Below, one piece after another: positions 8,464 through 15,899 of a stretch of 64,000 bases of DNA. The stretch is from Clostridia bacterium. Lineage in GTDB: Bacteria > Bacillota > Clostridia > TANB77 > CAG-508. Location: NCBI GenBank assembly GCA_022792135.1, contig JAAWAM010000029.1:1-64000 (forward strand), read 5' to 3'. The notes under the pieces are model-generated. The model worked only from the letters and a program-made list of their open reading frames with translations. It did not search any database and was not told where the DNA came from. How positions within the stretch are numbered: position 1 is the first letter of the stretch; every line of letters starts with the position of its first letter. The position numbers and the translations under genes are program-made.

Positions 8464-8492
8464 AAAAAATCCATAGTTTTTATGGATTTTTT
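8464..8492. terminator. Terminator after ddl
   Basis: AAAAAATCCATA / TATGGATTTTTT hairpin in the gap between ddl and the dnaJ-like gene. On the minus strand it ends in T6. An extended -10 (TGGTATAAT, minus strand) for the dnaJ-like gene follows at about 8449-8457. Confidence 0.75.
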
Positions 8493-8559
8493 CCTAAAAC
8501 ATTCTATCAAATTATGAGTTGTTTCTCCCTTGATAGATGAAGTTTTGTTTTTACAATTC

Positions 8560-9612
8560 TTATTTTTCTAGTGCTAATTCTACTAATTTACTTAACAATT
8601 CCTGATACGAAATTCCACTTTCTTCAAAAAGTTTAGGATACATACTAATACTAGTAAAACCTGGCAAAGTATTGATTTCATTGATATAAATTTCATTGGT
8701 ATCTTTTTCAATAAAGAAATCTACTCTTGACAAGCCTTTTCCATCAATCGCTTTAAAGGCTTTTACAGCTTGCTTTCTAATTTCATTTGAAATTTCTTCT
8801 GGAATATTAGCTGGAATTTCTGTTTTAGATTGCATATTATTGTATTTAGCATCATAACTATAAAATTCCTCCGCTGCTTTAATTTCTCCTACGCAAGAAG
8901 CCATTACCTCTTCATTCCCAAGTACAGCACATTCTACTTCTCTTCCTTCAATTCCTTGTTCAATTATTATTTTGTTATCAAATTTTCCTGCATATTCTAT
9001 ATATTTTTTTAACTCTTCTATGTTTTTAGCTTTGTTAATTCCTACACTTGAGCCTGAATTAGATGGTTTAATAAACATAGGAAAATTTAGATTTTCACTA
9101 ACTTTTCTCGCTACTTCTTCTAAACTCATATACCTTTCATTAAAATTCTTATCAATATATAGGTATTGTTCTTTATCTTTCCTTACATATTCATAATTAG
9201 CTTGTTTTAATCCTGCTTTTTCAAAAACTACTTTTGTATATACTTTATCCATTCCCACACTAGAAGCTAATACATGACATCCCACATATGGAATTTTCAA
9301 CAATTCAAATAAACCTTGAATGGTTCCATCCTCTCCATATAAACCATGCAATACTGGAAAGATAACATCTAATTGCTTTAAATATTCTACTATATTGGTA
9401 ATGGCTTGTTTGGCTTGTATTTGTGTACCAAATTGAATCGTTTTTTCTGGCTTTTCATATTCCCACCATTTTCCCTCTTTATCAATATAGATAGGATAAA
9501 TTTGATAGGTATCTTCCTCTAAATGATTTAGTACAGAATTAGCCGATACAATAGAAACCTCATTTTCTGTTGACATTCCACCAAATATAACTCCTAATTT
9601 TTTCTTACTCAT
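8560..9612 (-). CDS. ddl: D-alanine--D-alanine ligase
   Basis: ATP-grasp ligase making the D-Ala-D-Ala dipeptide for peptidoglycan. The N terminus GVIFGGMSTENEVSI, the GxYGEDGTIQG loop, the ATP-binding MFIKPSNSGSSVG, the omega-loop SYDAKY and the metal motif INEINTLPGFT are all present. Tyr in the omega loop fits D-Ala rather than D-Lac specificity. At about 350 residues it is full length. ATG 9612 is chosen because AAAGG lies nine bases upstream. It is directly downstream of murF, whose product consumes the dipeptide. Confidence 0.95.
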   Translation of the reverse strand: MSKKKLGVIFGGMSTENEVSIVSANSVLNHLEEDTYQIYPIYIDKEGKWWEYEKPEKTIQFGTQIQAKQAITNIVEYLKQLDVIFPVLHGLYGEDGTIQGLFELLKIPYVGCHVLASSVGMDKVYTKVVFEKAGLKQANYEYVRKDKEQYLYIDKNFNERYMSLEEVARKVSENLNFPMFIKPSNSGSSVGINKAKNIEELKKYIEYAGKFDNKIIIEQGIEGREVECAVLGNEEVMASCVGEIKAAEEFYSYDAKYNNMQSKTEIPANIPEEISNEIRKQAVKAFKAIDGKGLSRVDFFIEKDTNEIYINEINTLPGFTSISMYPKLFEESGISYQELLSKLVELALEK

Positions 9613-9658
9613 ATTTATCATCCTTTCTCTTTCTTACGTAATCCTCTGGTAACACTTG

Positions 9659-11044
9659 TTATTTTGTTAATTCTTCTGCTAACTCATAAAATTTCATGCC
9701 ATTAGAAGCTTTGAATAAAATAACATCTCCTGGCTTTGTTACTTTTTTTATCGTTTTGATAATTTCTTCTTTATTTTCAAAATAATAGATATTTTCTTCT
9801 TTCATCTTCCCTTTTGCATTTTCAGCAATATATCTTGCATTTTCTCCACTACATATTAATATGTCGATTCCATTTTTATATACCTCTTGGCCTACTTTTT
9901 CATGTAGCTCTTTTGCAAATTCTCCTAATTCAAACATATCTCCTAATACAGCAATTTTTCGGTTATTTTTAAATTCTGATAGAGCCTTTAAAGAGGCACT
10001 CATTGATTCAAAACTTGCATTATAGGCATCATTAATAATTTTTGAACCATTTTCCAATTCTGTAATATCCATTCTGTTTTTAGTAAGTTCGAAACTTTCG
10101 ATTCCTTTCATGATTTTTTCTGCTTCCATTCCTAGTTCTTTTCCCACTAATATAGCACATAAACTGTTTAATATAAAATGCTCTCCTCCTATTGGAACTT
10201 GTATGGTTTGAGTCTTTCCATCTAAATAACAAGTAAATTGGCTACTTGCTTCTTTTAATACAATTTGCTCAGCATTTAAATCACTCTTTTTTTGAATTCC
10301 ATAAGTTTTAATGTTTCTTTTGCCTTTATTCTCTTCCTGCCATTTATGTAATAAATCATTATCCTGATTGATTATAATCGTAGGATTTTTACATCCTTCT
10401 AATATTTCTAATTTTGCTTTTAAGATATTTTCTCTTGAGCCTAAATTTCCAATATGTGACGTTCCTATATTCGTAATAATACATATAGTTGGTTTAGCAA
10501 TCGAAGTAAGTAAGCTGATTTCTCCTAAATGATTCATTCCCATTTCTAATACCATCACTTCTTCGTCTTGCATTCTAAGAATGGTAAACGGCAATCCAAT
10601 ATTATTGTTGTTGTTCCCTAACGTTCTTAGGGTTTTATATTTTTGGCTTACGACACTAGCTACCATATCTTTTGTACTTGTTTTTCCTACACTCCCTGTG
10701 ATGGCAACAACTGGTATGTTATATAGACTTCTTTTATATCTTGCTATCCCGTACAGTGCTTCTAATGTATTTTCTACTTTTATAATGGTTTTTCCTTTCC
10801 ATTCTTTTTTGTTTTGTTCTGTGAAATTGATATTTTCTACAATAACACAGCTTGCTCCATTTTCTAATGCTTGTTTCCAAAAACTACTTCCATCAAATGT
10901 TTCTCCTTTAATTCCGATGTAACAGTCTCCTTTTTGTATTTGCCTCGTGTCTTTGGAAAATGTTTGGCATATCAAGTTCTCATCTCCTATGATTAATTCT
11001 CCTTTGGTTTCTCTTAGTATGTCTTTTACCATTAAATTTTTCAT
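9659..11044 (-). CDS. murF: UDP-MurNAc-tripeptide--D-alanyl-D-alanine ligase
   Basis: Mur ligase that adds D-Ala-D-Ala to the UDP-MurNAc tripeptide in the cytoplasm. The ATP loop AITGSVGKTSTKD, the GTSHIGNLGS segment, the TKNRMDI region and the C-terminal domain with VLGDMFELGE are seen in order. I use ATG 11044 (about 461 residues), which has an AAAGGA site. The longer TTG-initiated form from 11107 adds a basic 21-residue stretch without a ribosome site. Cotranscribed with ddl 46 bases downstream. Confidence 0.93.
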   Translation of the reverse strand: MKNLMVKDILRETKGELIIGDENLICQTFSKDTRQIQKGDCYIGIKGETFDGSSFWKQALENGASCVIVENINFTEQNKKEWKGKTIIKVENTLEALYGIARYKRSLYNIPVVAITGSVGKTSTKDMVASVVSQKYKTLRTLGNNNNNIGLPFTILRMQDEEVMVLEMGMNHLGEISLLTSIAKPTICIITNIGTSHIGNLGSRENILKAKLEILEGCKNPTIIINQDNDLLHKWQEENKGKRNIKTYGIQKKSDLNAEQIVLKEASSQFTCYLDGKTQTIQVPIGGEHFILNSLCAILVGKELGMEAEKIMKGIESFELTKNRMDITELENGSKIINDAYNASFESMSASLKALSEFKNNRKIAVLGDMFELGEFAKELHEKVGQEVYKNGIDILICSGENARYIAENAKGKMKEENIYYFENKEEIIKTIKKVTKPGDVILFKASNGMKFYELAEELTK

Positions 11045-11250
11045 TTTTCTTTTTTCCTTTCTGCCAAATGGCTTTATCCTTTTGGGTAATTCTTCTTTTT
11101 GTTTCAATGTTACATTTGTAGCTTTTGATTCTTTGCTAAATTATATGACTATTTTCTAAATTTTGCAACTTAAAATAATTTAATTTCAATATGTACAAAT
11201 AAATTTACTCTTTCATCTGTTATATATATATACCAAAATGATAGTAATAC

Positions 11251-11280
11251 TTGACATATTATGTATACTACTGTTATAAT
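11251..11280 (+). promoter_or_regulatory. Consensus promoter of the tandem-hairpin transcript
   Basis: TTGACA (11251-11256) and TATAAT (11275-11280) with an 18-base spacer, both perfect. Transcription should begin near 11287, directly before the first hairpin. Confidence 0.85.
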
Positions 11281-11360
11281 ATACTTGATTTTTTTTACAT
11301 TTTCAGATAGGCAAATACCTATCTGAAATCTAGCAACATGAAAGAAGGGAGAAATATAAT

Positions 11361-11747
11361 ATGAACTATATTGTTGCACTATGTATAGGAGGAATAATGG
11401 AAGATCCAGATTTTCATTATTCCCAATATCAATTAATCCGAGCTGATTCGGAAAAATCAGCTCGGGAGCGTTACAACATCTTAAACAATGCATCTTATTT
11501 TTATGGATGCTGTTTAGGATTTGTAGTAAAAGATCTTCTTTTTTTAAAAAAAGAAGCTTTTATTACAATTAAAAATAATTCCTCTAATGAGGAATTGAAA
11601 GAAGCATTACGCTTCTTTCAAAACATATCAGTGGATACTTCCACTGATATGTATAACTTTTTTTGTGAAGGAGAAATCATCTGCTTCACAAAAAAAAGAC
11701 TTTGCGATATCATATGCAAAGTCCTTGCTGAGAATACTAGGTTTTAA
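11361..11747 (+). CDS. 128-aa unknown protein encoded inside the hairpin array
   Basis: ATG 11361 is preceded by AAGGGAG at good spacing. The reading frame stays open through hairpins H2 to H10 and stops in the loop of the terminator hairpin (TAA 11745-11747). The first 55 residues look like a small folded domain: hydrophobic strand YIVALCIGG, then MEDPDF, a helix with SARERYN, then ASYFYGCCLGFVV. The rest is mixed helix/strand with four further Cys. No signal peptide or membrane segment. I do not recognise a family with certainty. The gene sits between murF (opposite strand) and the SASP gene with its own promoter and terminator. Translation is likely, but the frame could also be a by-product of selection on the RNA. 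Confidence 0.6.
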   Translation: MNYIVALCIGGIMEDPDFHYSQYQLIRADSEKSARERYNILNNASYFYGCCLGFVVKDLLFLKKEAFITIKNNSSNEELKEALRFFQNISVDTSTDMYNFFCEGEIICFTKKRLCDIICKVLAENTRF

Positions 11748-11766
11748 CTTAGTATTCTCTTTTTTT
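11730..11766 (+). terminator. Terminator of the hairpin transcript (H11)
   Basis: A 12-bp stem GAGAATACTAGG / CTTAGTATTCTC (one G-U) with a six-base loop followed directly by T7. The stop codon of the 128-aa ORF is in the loop. Confidence 0.9.
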
Positions 11767-11809
11767 ATTCCTTCCAAATAATAGCTTCCTCTCTAAATGA
11801 AAATATAAA

Positions 11810-11844
11810 AATGGCTAAAGAAGAACCGTCCCTCTTTAGCCATT
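11810..11844 (-). terminator. Terminator of the SASP gene with GGGACGG loop
   Basis: AATGGCTAAAGA / TCTTTAGCCATT, a 12-bp stem. The 11-base loop reads GGGACGGTTCT on the minus strand, and a T-rich tract follows. The loop shares GGGACGG with the element at 1139 and 13832. Confidence 0.8.
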
Positions 11845-11847
11845 CAA

Positions 11848-12027
11848 CTATTTATTTTCTACACTTCTATTTGCGATTTCAATTGCTTTTGTTACAATAT
11901 TTCCACATTGTTTTGATGATACATTGGCCCAACTACCACCATCTTGTTTTACTTGTTCATATACTCCTAATTCTTTTGCGATTTCTTCTCTTAGATTTTC
12001 AGATATTAATTTACTATTTCTAGACAT
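11848..12027 (-). CDS. Alpha/beta-type small acid-soluble spore protein (short, divergent)
   Basis: A 59-residue protein starting MSRNSKLISENLREEIAKELG and continuing to KQCGNIVTKAIEIANR. The pattern is that of alpha/beta SASP: an N-terminal helix ending in (N/K)ELGV and a C-terminal helix beginning with SxxxxGxxxxKxI. SASPs saturate spore DNA and shield it from UV and heat. It is shorter than usual in the loop, and the usual conserved Gln-Asn-Gly is KQCG. GGAGG precedes ATG 12027. I could not find a convincing sigma-G promoter. Too short for ordinary ORF cut-offs. Confidence 0.75.
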   Translation of the reverse strand: MSRNSKLISENLREEIAKELGVYEQVKQDGGSWANVSSKQCGNIVTKAIEIANRSVENK

Positions 12028-12070
12028 AACATCCTCCTTGTTAATCTTTTTCTTAAGATAACATATAATG

Positions 12071-12102
12071 AATTATAAAACTTTTTATCAAGTTTTATAA
12101 TT
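12071..12102. repeat. 13-bp perfect inverted repeat in the SASP/vanW-family intergenic region
   Basis: AATTATAAAACTT / AAGTTTTATAATT with a six-base loop, 45 bases upstream of the SASP start. It may be an operator or a leader hairpin. The rest of the 226-base spacer holds the promoter below and nothing else that I can see. Confidence 0.5.
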
Positions 12103-12176
12103 TTATTATGAACCATTTTTTAAAATTTTATTTTGACAATTTTTTATCTATTTATATTTTTTTTGACAAAAAACTA

Positions 12177-12185
12177 TGCTATAAT
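12177..12185 (+). promoter_or_regulatory. Extended -10 promoter of the VanW-family gene
   Basis: TGCTATAAT at 12177-12185. No good -35 is placed 17 bases upstream, but an extended -10 can act without one. The start codon is 69 bases downstream. Confidence 0.5.
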
Positions 12186-12253
12186 TAAATCGTTAGGACA
12201 AAATCTTTGATTTTCTTCTGACAATCATAAATGATTTACAAAAGGAGAATTAT

Positions 12254-13831
12254 ATGGAGGTTAAAGAAAAAGAATTAGAAAAAAATGAAAATTTGAAAGA
12301 AAAAACACTTGTAAAAGAAATAGATACAAACAATGATGTGGAAATTCCTTCTTCAAATGAATTTGCACCAATAAAAGAGGAAAGAAAAAGAACCATTCCC
12401 ATCTTTACTTTATTAATTATCATAACAATTACTATATTAGTGATTTGCTTTTCAATTTTTACTATGTATAATGTTTTTAATAGCAACATTATTTCAGGTG
12501 TAACAATAAAAGGTTTAGATGTTTCAAATATGAGTAAATCTGATGCGAAATATCAATTAGATAATTATTTAAAAGAAAAACTACCAGAAGAAATTAAACT
12601 AAAACATGGAGATTTTGAAACAACTCTTTCACTTTCTCAAATCGATGCACAATTTGACACAAAATCAGCTGTCAATCATGCCTATCATATTGGAAGACAA
12701 GGAAATATTTTTCAAAATAATTTATATGTATTATCTACTATGTTTGGGAATGTAAATATAGAACCTACTTTAAAAATAGATAAAAATCAATTGACGAAAA
12801 ATTTAGAAGATATTTCTACTCAATTACCAGATAAAGTAGAAGAAAGTAGTTACTACATAGAAGAAAGTAATTTGGTAATTACTTCTGGAAAAGAAGGAAT
12901 GGTAGTAGATATAGATGCTACCATCGAAACGATTAAAATTGCAGTTTCTAACTTATCTGCTATCGATACACCAATTGAAATGGTAGTAAAATCTCAAAAG
13001 CCAAATCCAATTGATATCGAAAAAATATACCACGAAATCCGCAAAGACCCAGTAGACGCTTATTATACGCAAGAACCGTTTACTGTTTACCCTTCTGAAA
13101 ATGGTCTTGATTTTAATCTTTCTTTGGAAGAAGCAAAAGCTACCATTGGTAACCAAACCGAGGAAGAATATACAATTCCTTTAAAAATATTGTACCCAAA
13201 CGTAACAACAAATATGATTGGAACAGAAGCTTTTCCCGATTTATTATCTAATTTCTCTACGAAATACGCTGTTAGCAATCGAAATCGAACAACTAACCTA
13301 ATATTAGCAGCCAATAAAATAAATGGAACAGTTTTAATGCCTGGTGAAACTTTTTCTTACAACAAAGTAGTAGGAGCAAGAACCATTGCTGCTGGTTATA
13401 AAGAAGCACCTATTTATGTAAGTGGAGAAGTTGTTGATGGAATTGGTGGAGGAATTTGTCAAATCACTTCCACTTTATATAATGCAGTTGTTTATGCTAA
13501 TTTAGAAATAACCCAAAGAACCAACCATCAATTTGTACCTTCTTATGTAACAGCAAGCAGAGATGCTACTGTCGTTTATGGCGCCATCGATTTTCAATTT
13601 AAAAACAATCGAAATTATCCAATCAAATTGGTCTGTTCTGTATCTAACGGAATTGCTAGTTTCCAAATATTTGGATTAAAACAAGAAGATGATTGTCAAA
13701 TTGAAATCTCTTCTTACGTAACAGGAAGAACTCCAACTGCTATTTATTCAGAAGCTTATAAGGTTTTAAAGCGAGACGGCAAAATAATTGGCTCTGAATT
13801 ATTATCGAAAGATACTTATAAAAGACATTAA
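12254..13831 (+). CDS. VanW-family protein with YoaR-type repeats
   Basis: A 525-aa envelope protein. It has a charged cytoplasmic N terminus, one membrane span (about residues 50-75), two YoaR-type putative peptidoglycan-binding modules (about 85-310, each opening with a hydrophobic-G-hydrophobic strand), and a VanW domain (about 345-475) with PGETFSYNKVVGARTIAAGY, GGGICQITSTLYNA and NHQFVPSYV. Biochemical role of VanW is not settled; these proteins are common in spore-forming Firmicutes and are linked to the cell wall. Strong AAAGGAG before ATG 12254. Own promoter and a terminator-like inverted repeat right after the stop. Confidence 0.9.
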   Translation: MEVKEKELEKNENLKEKTLVKEIDTNNDVEIPSSNEFAPIKEERKRTIPIFTLLIIITITILVICFSIFTMYNVFNSNIISGVTIKGLDVSNMSKSDAKYQLDNYLKEKLPEEIKLKHGDFETTLSLSQIDAQFDTKSAVNHAYHIGRQGNIFQNNLYVLSTMFGNVNIEPTLKIDKNQLTKNLEDISTQLPDKVEESSYYIEESNLVITSGKEGMVVDIDATIETIKIAVSNLSAIDTPIEMVVKSQKPNPIDIEKIYHEIRKDPVDAYYTQEPFTVYPSENGLDFNLSLEEAKATIGNQTEEEYTIPLKILYPNVTTNMIGTEAFPDLLSNFSTKYAVSNRNRTTNLILAANKINGTVLMPGETFSYNKVVGARTIAAGYKEAPIYVSGEVVDGIGGGICQITSTLYNAVVYANLEITQRTNHQFVPSYVTASRDATVVYGAIDFQFKNNRNYPIKLVCSVSNGIASFQIFGLKQEDDCQIEISSYVTGRTPTAIYSEAYKVLKRDGKIIGSELLSKDTYKRH

Positions 13832-13911
13832 TGATTTTGGGGACGGAGGAAAAAATCATGGTAATCAAATTATTTCATTTGTCATGATTTTTTCCTCCGT
13901 CCCCAAAATCA
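13832..13911. repeat. 29-bp perfect inverted repeat (GGGACGG element), bidirectional terminator position
   Basis: Arms 13832-13860 and 13883-13911 are perfect reverse complements with a 22-base spacer. The element starts directly at the vanW-family stop codon and ends one base before the ypeB stop, so it closes both convergent genes. The right arm recurs as a solo copy at 1139-1168. Each arm also folds on its own, with the GGGGACGGAGG stretch as loop. Confidence 0.85.
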
Positions 13912-13912
13912 T

Positions 13913-15286
13913 CTACATTGTTAATGTGCCATTTGGTGTGTTAGTAATGATTAAAATATCTTCTTCCCTACCATTTTGGGCATTGATATAAACTAAAAAT
14001 TCTTTATCATCTACTTTTCCTTTGAATTCATAACAAAGAATTTCTGATTTCCATTCAGTTGGTATTACTGCCATTCCTTCACTTTGTACATCTAAGTCTT
14101 GATTTAAATCTTTTTTTGCTTCTTCTTTTGTAATTTTTACCTGACTAATATCTCTTTGAGTATGATTATTTAAATATCCTGTTGTTTCAATTCCTAATAT
14201 TTCTCCATTGTCTAATGCTACTTTTACTTTGATTAAATCTGGATACATAACAACATCATTTTGTGAATATGCATAGTTGATGGTTACAATTCCTTCTTGT
14301 TTTAAATAATAAGTTTCTTTCATATCAGGAAAACCTTTTTCTTCTAAAAACGCTTTCCCTTTACTATTTGCTTCTTCTTGTGAAATAATTTCAGCGTTTA
14401 CCTCTCGATTCGTGTTCATAGACACGATATGACCACCTTTTTTACTGATTGAAATATGAATCGTTTCATCCTTATGATTTGTGATAGAAAAATCATACAC
14501 AGGAATGGTTGCATTTTCAGAATATCCTAAATTGGCTATTTCTTTGATTTTGTCTTTTCCTATAAATTCTTCTACTTTTTGCTTGGCTTGTTCTTCCTGA
14601 ATTTCCTCTCCTGTTAATCCTTTTTGCTCGCTTCCTGTTATATGCTCTGAAAAAGCACCATCATAAATTAAGCCTGAATATTCGTGGAAGTTTTCTTCTA
14701 AATTACTAAAGCTTTCTTTCGATATATTATCAACTTGCTGTGCAAAGGCAATGGTTCCTTTTTTGGTTAATTCTCTCCAAGCAAATCTTCCACTATTTAA
14801 ATCTTCTGATAATTGATTCAAAGTATTTTCTAATTCTATACTATACTGATGCAAATCTTTTAAATTCTTTAAATCTTCTTGTGATAATTTCTCATTATAA
14901 ATATTTTTTCTAGACAAAGTATAACTATAATCACTTACTTGATTTAAAAACTTTTCTGTATTTTCTAGCTCTTGGCTTTCGATTGGTAACCTACTTAAAT
15001 AAGCTTGTGCTAAATTGGCTTCACGCCATAAATGAGTTAGTGTTTCTGCTCCATGTTCTGGGGTAGAAGATATCATAGATTTTGCTAAATAGGTTTCTAC
15101 ATTTTGCACATAATCTACTAGCTCATAAAAAGCCATATTATAACTATTTTCAGAAGCCTGCCTATATTCTCTTTGCTTTTGATATAAGATGATACCCAAA
15201 GCTGCTACAATTACTAGAAGTGCACAAATCACACTTAACATATGTCCTTTTTTTAATCTATTTTTCCAATCTATCAATTTGTTCAT
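13913..15286 (-). CDS. ypeB: Germination protein YpeB
   Basis: A 457-aa protein with an N-terminal signal anchor (about residues 17-35), the helical YpeB N domain (HLWREANLAQAYLSRLP) and the C-terminal PepSY-like repeats (IGKDKIKEIANLGYS, ISQEEANSKGKAFLEEKGFPDM, ITKEEAKKDLNQDLDV). In Bacillus YpeB holds and stabilises the cortex-lytic enzyme SleB in the spore inner membrane. The sleB-like gene is 17 bases upstream on the same strand, matching the conserved sleB-ypeB pair. AAAGGAAAG before ATG 15286. Confidence 0.95.
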   Translation of the reverse strand: MNKLIDWKNRLKKGHMLSVICALLVIVAALGIILYQKQREYRQASENSYNMAFYELVDYVQNVETYLAKSMISSTPEHGAETLTHLWREANLAQAYLSRLPIESQELENTEKFLNQVSDYSYTLSRKNIYNEKLSQEDLKNLKDLHQYSIELENTLNQLSEDLNSGRFAWRELTKKGTIAFAQQVDNISKESFSNLEENFHEYSGLIYDGAFSEHITGSEQKGLTGEEIQEEQAKQKVEEFIGKDKIKEIANLGYSENATIPVYDFSITNHKDETIHISISKKGGHIVSMNTNREVNAEIISQEEANSKGKAFLEEKGFPDMKETYYLKQEGIVTINYAYSQNDVVMYPDLIKVKVALDNGEILGIETTGYLNNHTQRDISQVKITKEEAKKDLNQDLDVQSEGMAVIPTEWKSEILCYEFKGKVDDKEFLVYINAQNGREEDILIITNTPNGTLTM

Positions 15287-15303
15287 ATTTCTCTTTCCTT
15301 TCT

Positions 15304-15780
15304 TTATTTACAAAATCTATGCTTTCCAATTGTTTTTACCAATGGTCTTGACCATATCCATTTATTGGTTGCTGTGTTAGGATTAAAATAGTAAATACAT
15401 CCCCCTGTCGGATCCCAACCATTCTTTGCATCTTGAGCTGCTTTATAAACAGTTGAACCTTCTTCAATTGGTTTGTTAATTTGTCCATCTGCTACTGCTG
15501 TAAAAGCTCCTGATTGATAAATAACACCGGCAATTGTATTAGGGAATTGTGAACTTTTTACCCTATTTAAAATAACAGCTCCTACTGCAACTTGTCCTTC
15601 GTATGGTTCTCCCCTTGCCTCACCATTAATAGCTCTGGCCATTAATTGAATATCCGAAGTATTACTAGTTGCTGCATAACTTACATTCTGCCCACTAATA
15701 TTATCATTTAATAAAATAATAGAAATGATAATAATTATTATAAATACAAATAAAAATAATATCTTTAATATATTTTTCAA
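15304..15780 (-). CDS. sleB: SleB-type spore cortex-lytic enzyme lacking the peptidoglycan-binding domain
   Basis: A 158-aa protein with a membrane/signal segment (residues 3-25) directly followed by the cell-wall hydrolase_2 catalytic domain: QLMARAINGEARGEPYEGQV with the catalytic Glu, AVILNRV, and the C-terminal GGCIYYFNP. These enzymes are lytic transglycosylases that degrade muramic-lactam cortex during germination. The usual N-terminal peptidoglycan-binding module of SleB is missing, so the size is nearer CwlJ, but the export signal and the ypeB partner favour SleB. TTG 15780 is used, with AAAGGTG six bases upstream. Confidence 0.88.
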   Translation of the reverse strand: MKNILKILFLFVFIIIIIISIILLNDNISGQNVSYAATSNTSDIQLMARAINGEARGEPYEGQVAVGAVILNRVKSSQFPNTIAGVIYQSGAFTAVADGQINKPIEEGSTVYKAAQDAKNGWDPTGGCIYYFNPNTATNKWIWSRPLVKTIGKHRFCK

Positions 15781-15899
15781 AAAATCACCTTTTTCTTTTT
15801 TTATTTATTTTGCATTATTTTTAATAAAAATATTCCAATTTTTGAATTTTTTTATTTTATATGATAAAATATTACCAAATAAATACAAGGAGACTCATT

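Larger units (their letters stand above)
11287..11766 (+). ncRNA. Tandem-hairpin structured transcript (eleven consecutive stem-loops, also coding)
   Basis: From predicted start to terminator this RNA is almost entirely a string of unrelated stem-loops. Stems: H1 11301-11311/11318-11328 (11 bp); H2 11391-11403/11411-11423 (13); H3 11438-11448/11455-11465 (11); H4 11478-11494/11506-11520 (15, two-base bulge); H5 11521-11545/11546-11568 (23); H6 11577-11584/11589-11596 (8); H7 11595-11605/11611-11621 (11); H8 11623-11635/11640-11652 (13); H9 11657-11670/11684-11698 (14); H10 11698-11705/11716-11723 (8); H11 11730-11741/11748-11759 (12, terminator). About 60 percent of 11301-11759 is paired. Non-Watson-Crick pairs are G-U in the plus-strand RNA. 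No known RNA class is recognised. It overlaps the ORF at 11361-11747. Confidence 0.75.

Noticed and set aside
11170..11493. 107-codon minus-strand ORF across the hairpin array
   Set aside because: It is the reverse of the hairpin transcript and covers a perfect plus-strand promoter; no ribosome site, and its frame exists only because the stems are self-complementary.
11301..11759. CRISPR array or integron attC array
   Set aside because: The hairpins have no common repeat, no equal spacers, and run through an open reading frame with a normal promoter and terminator.
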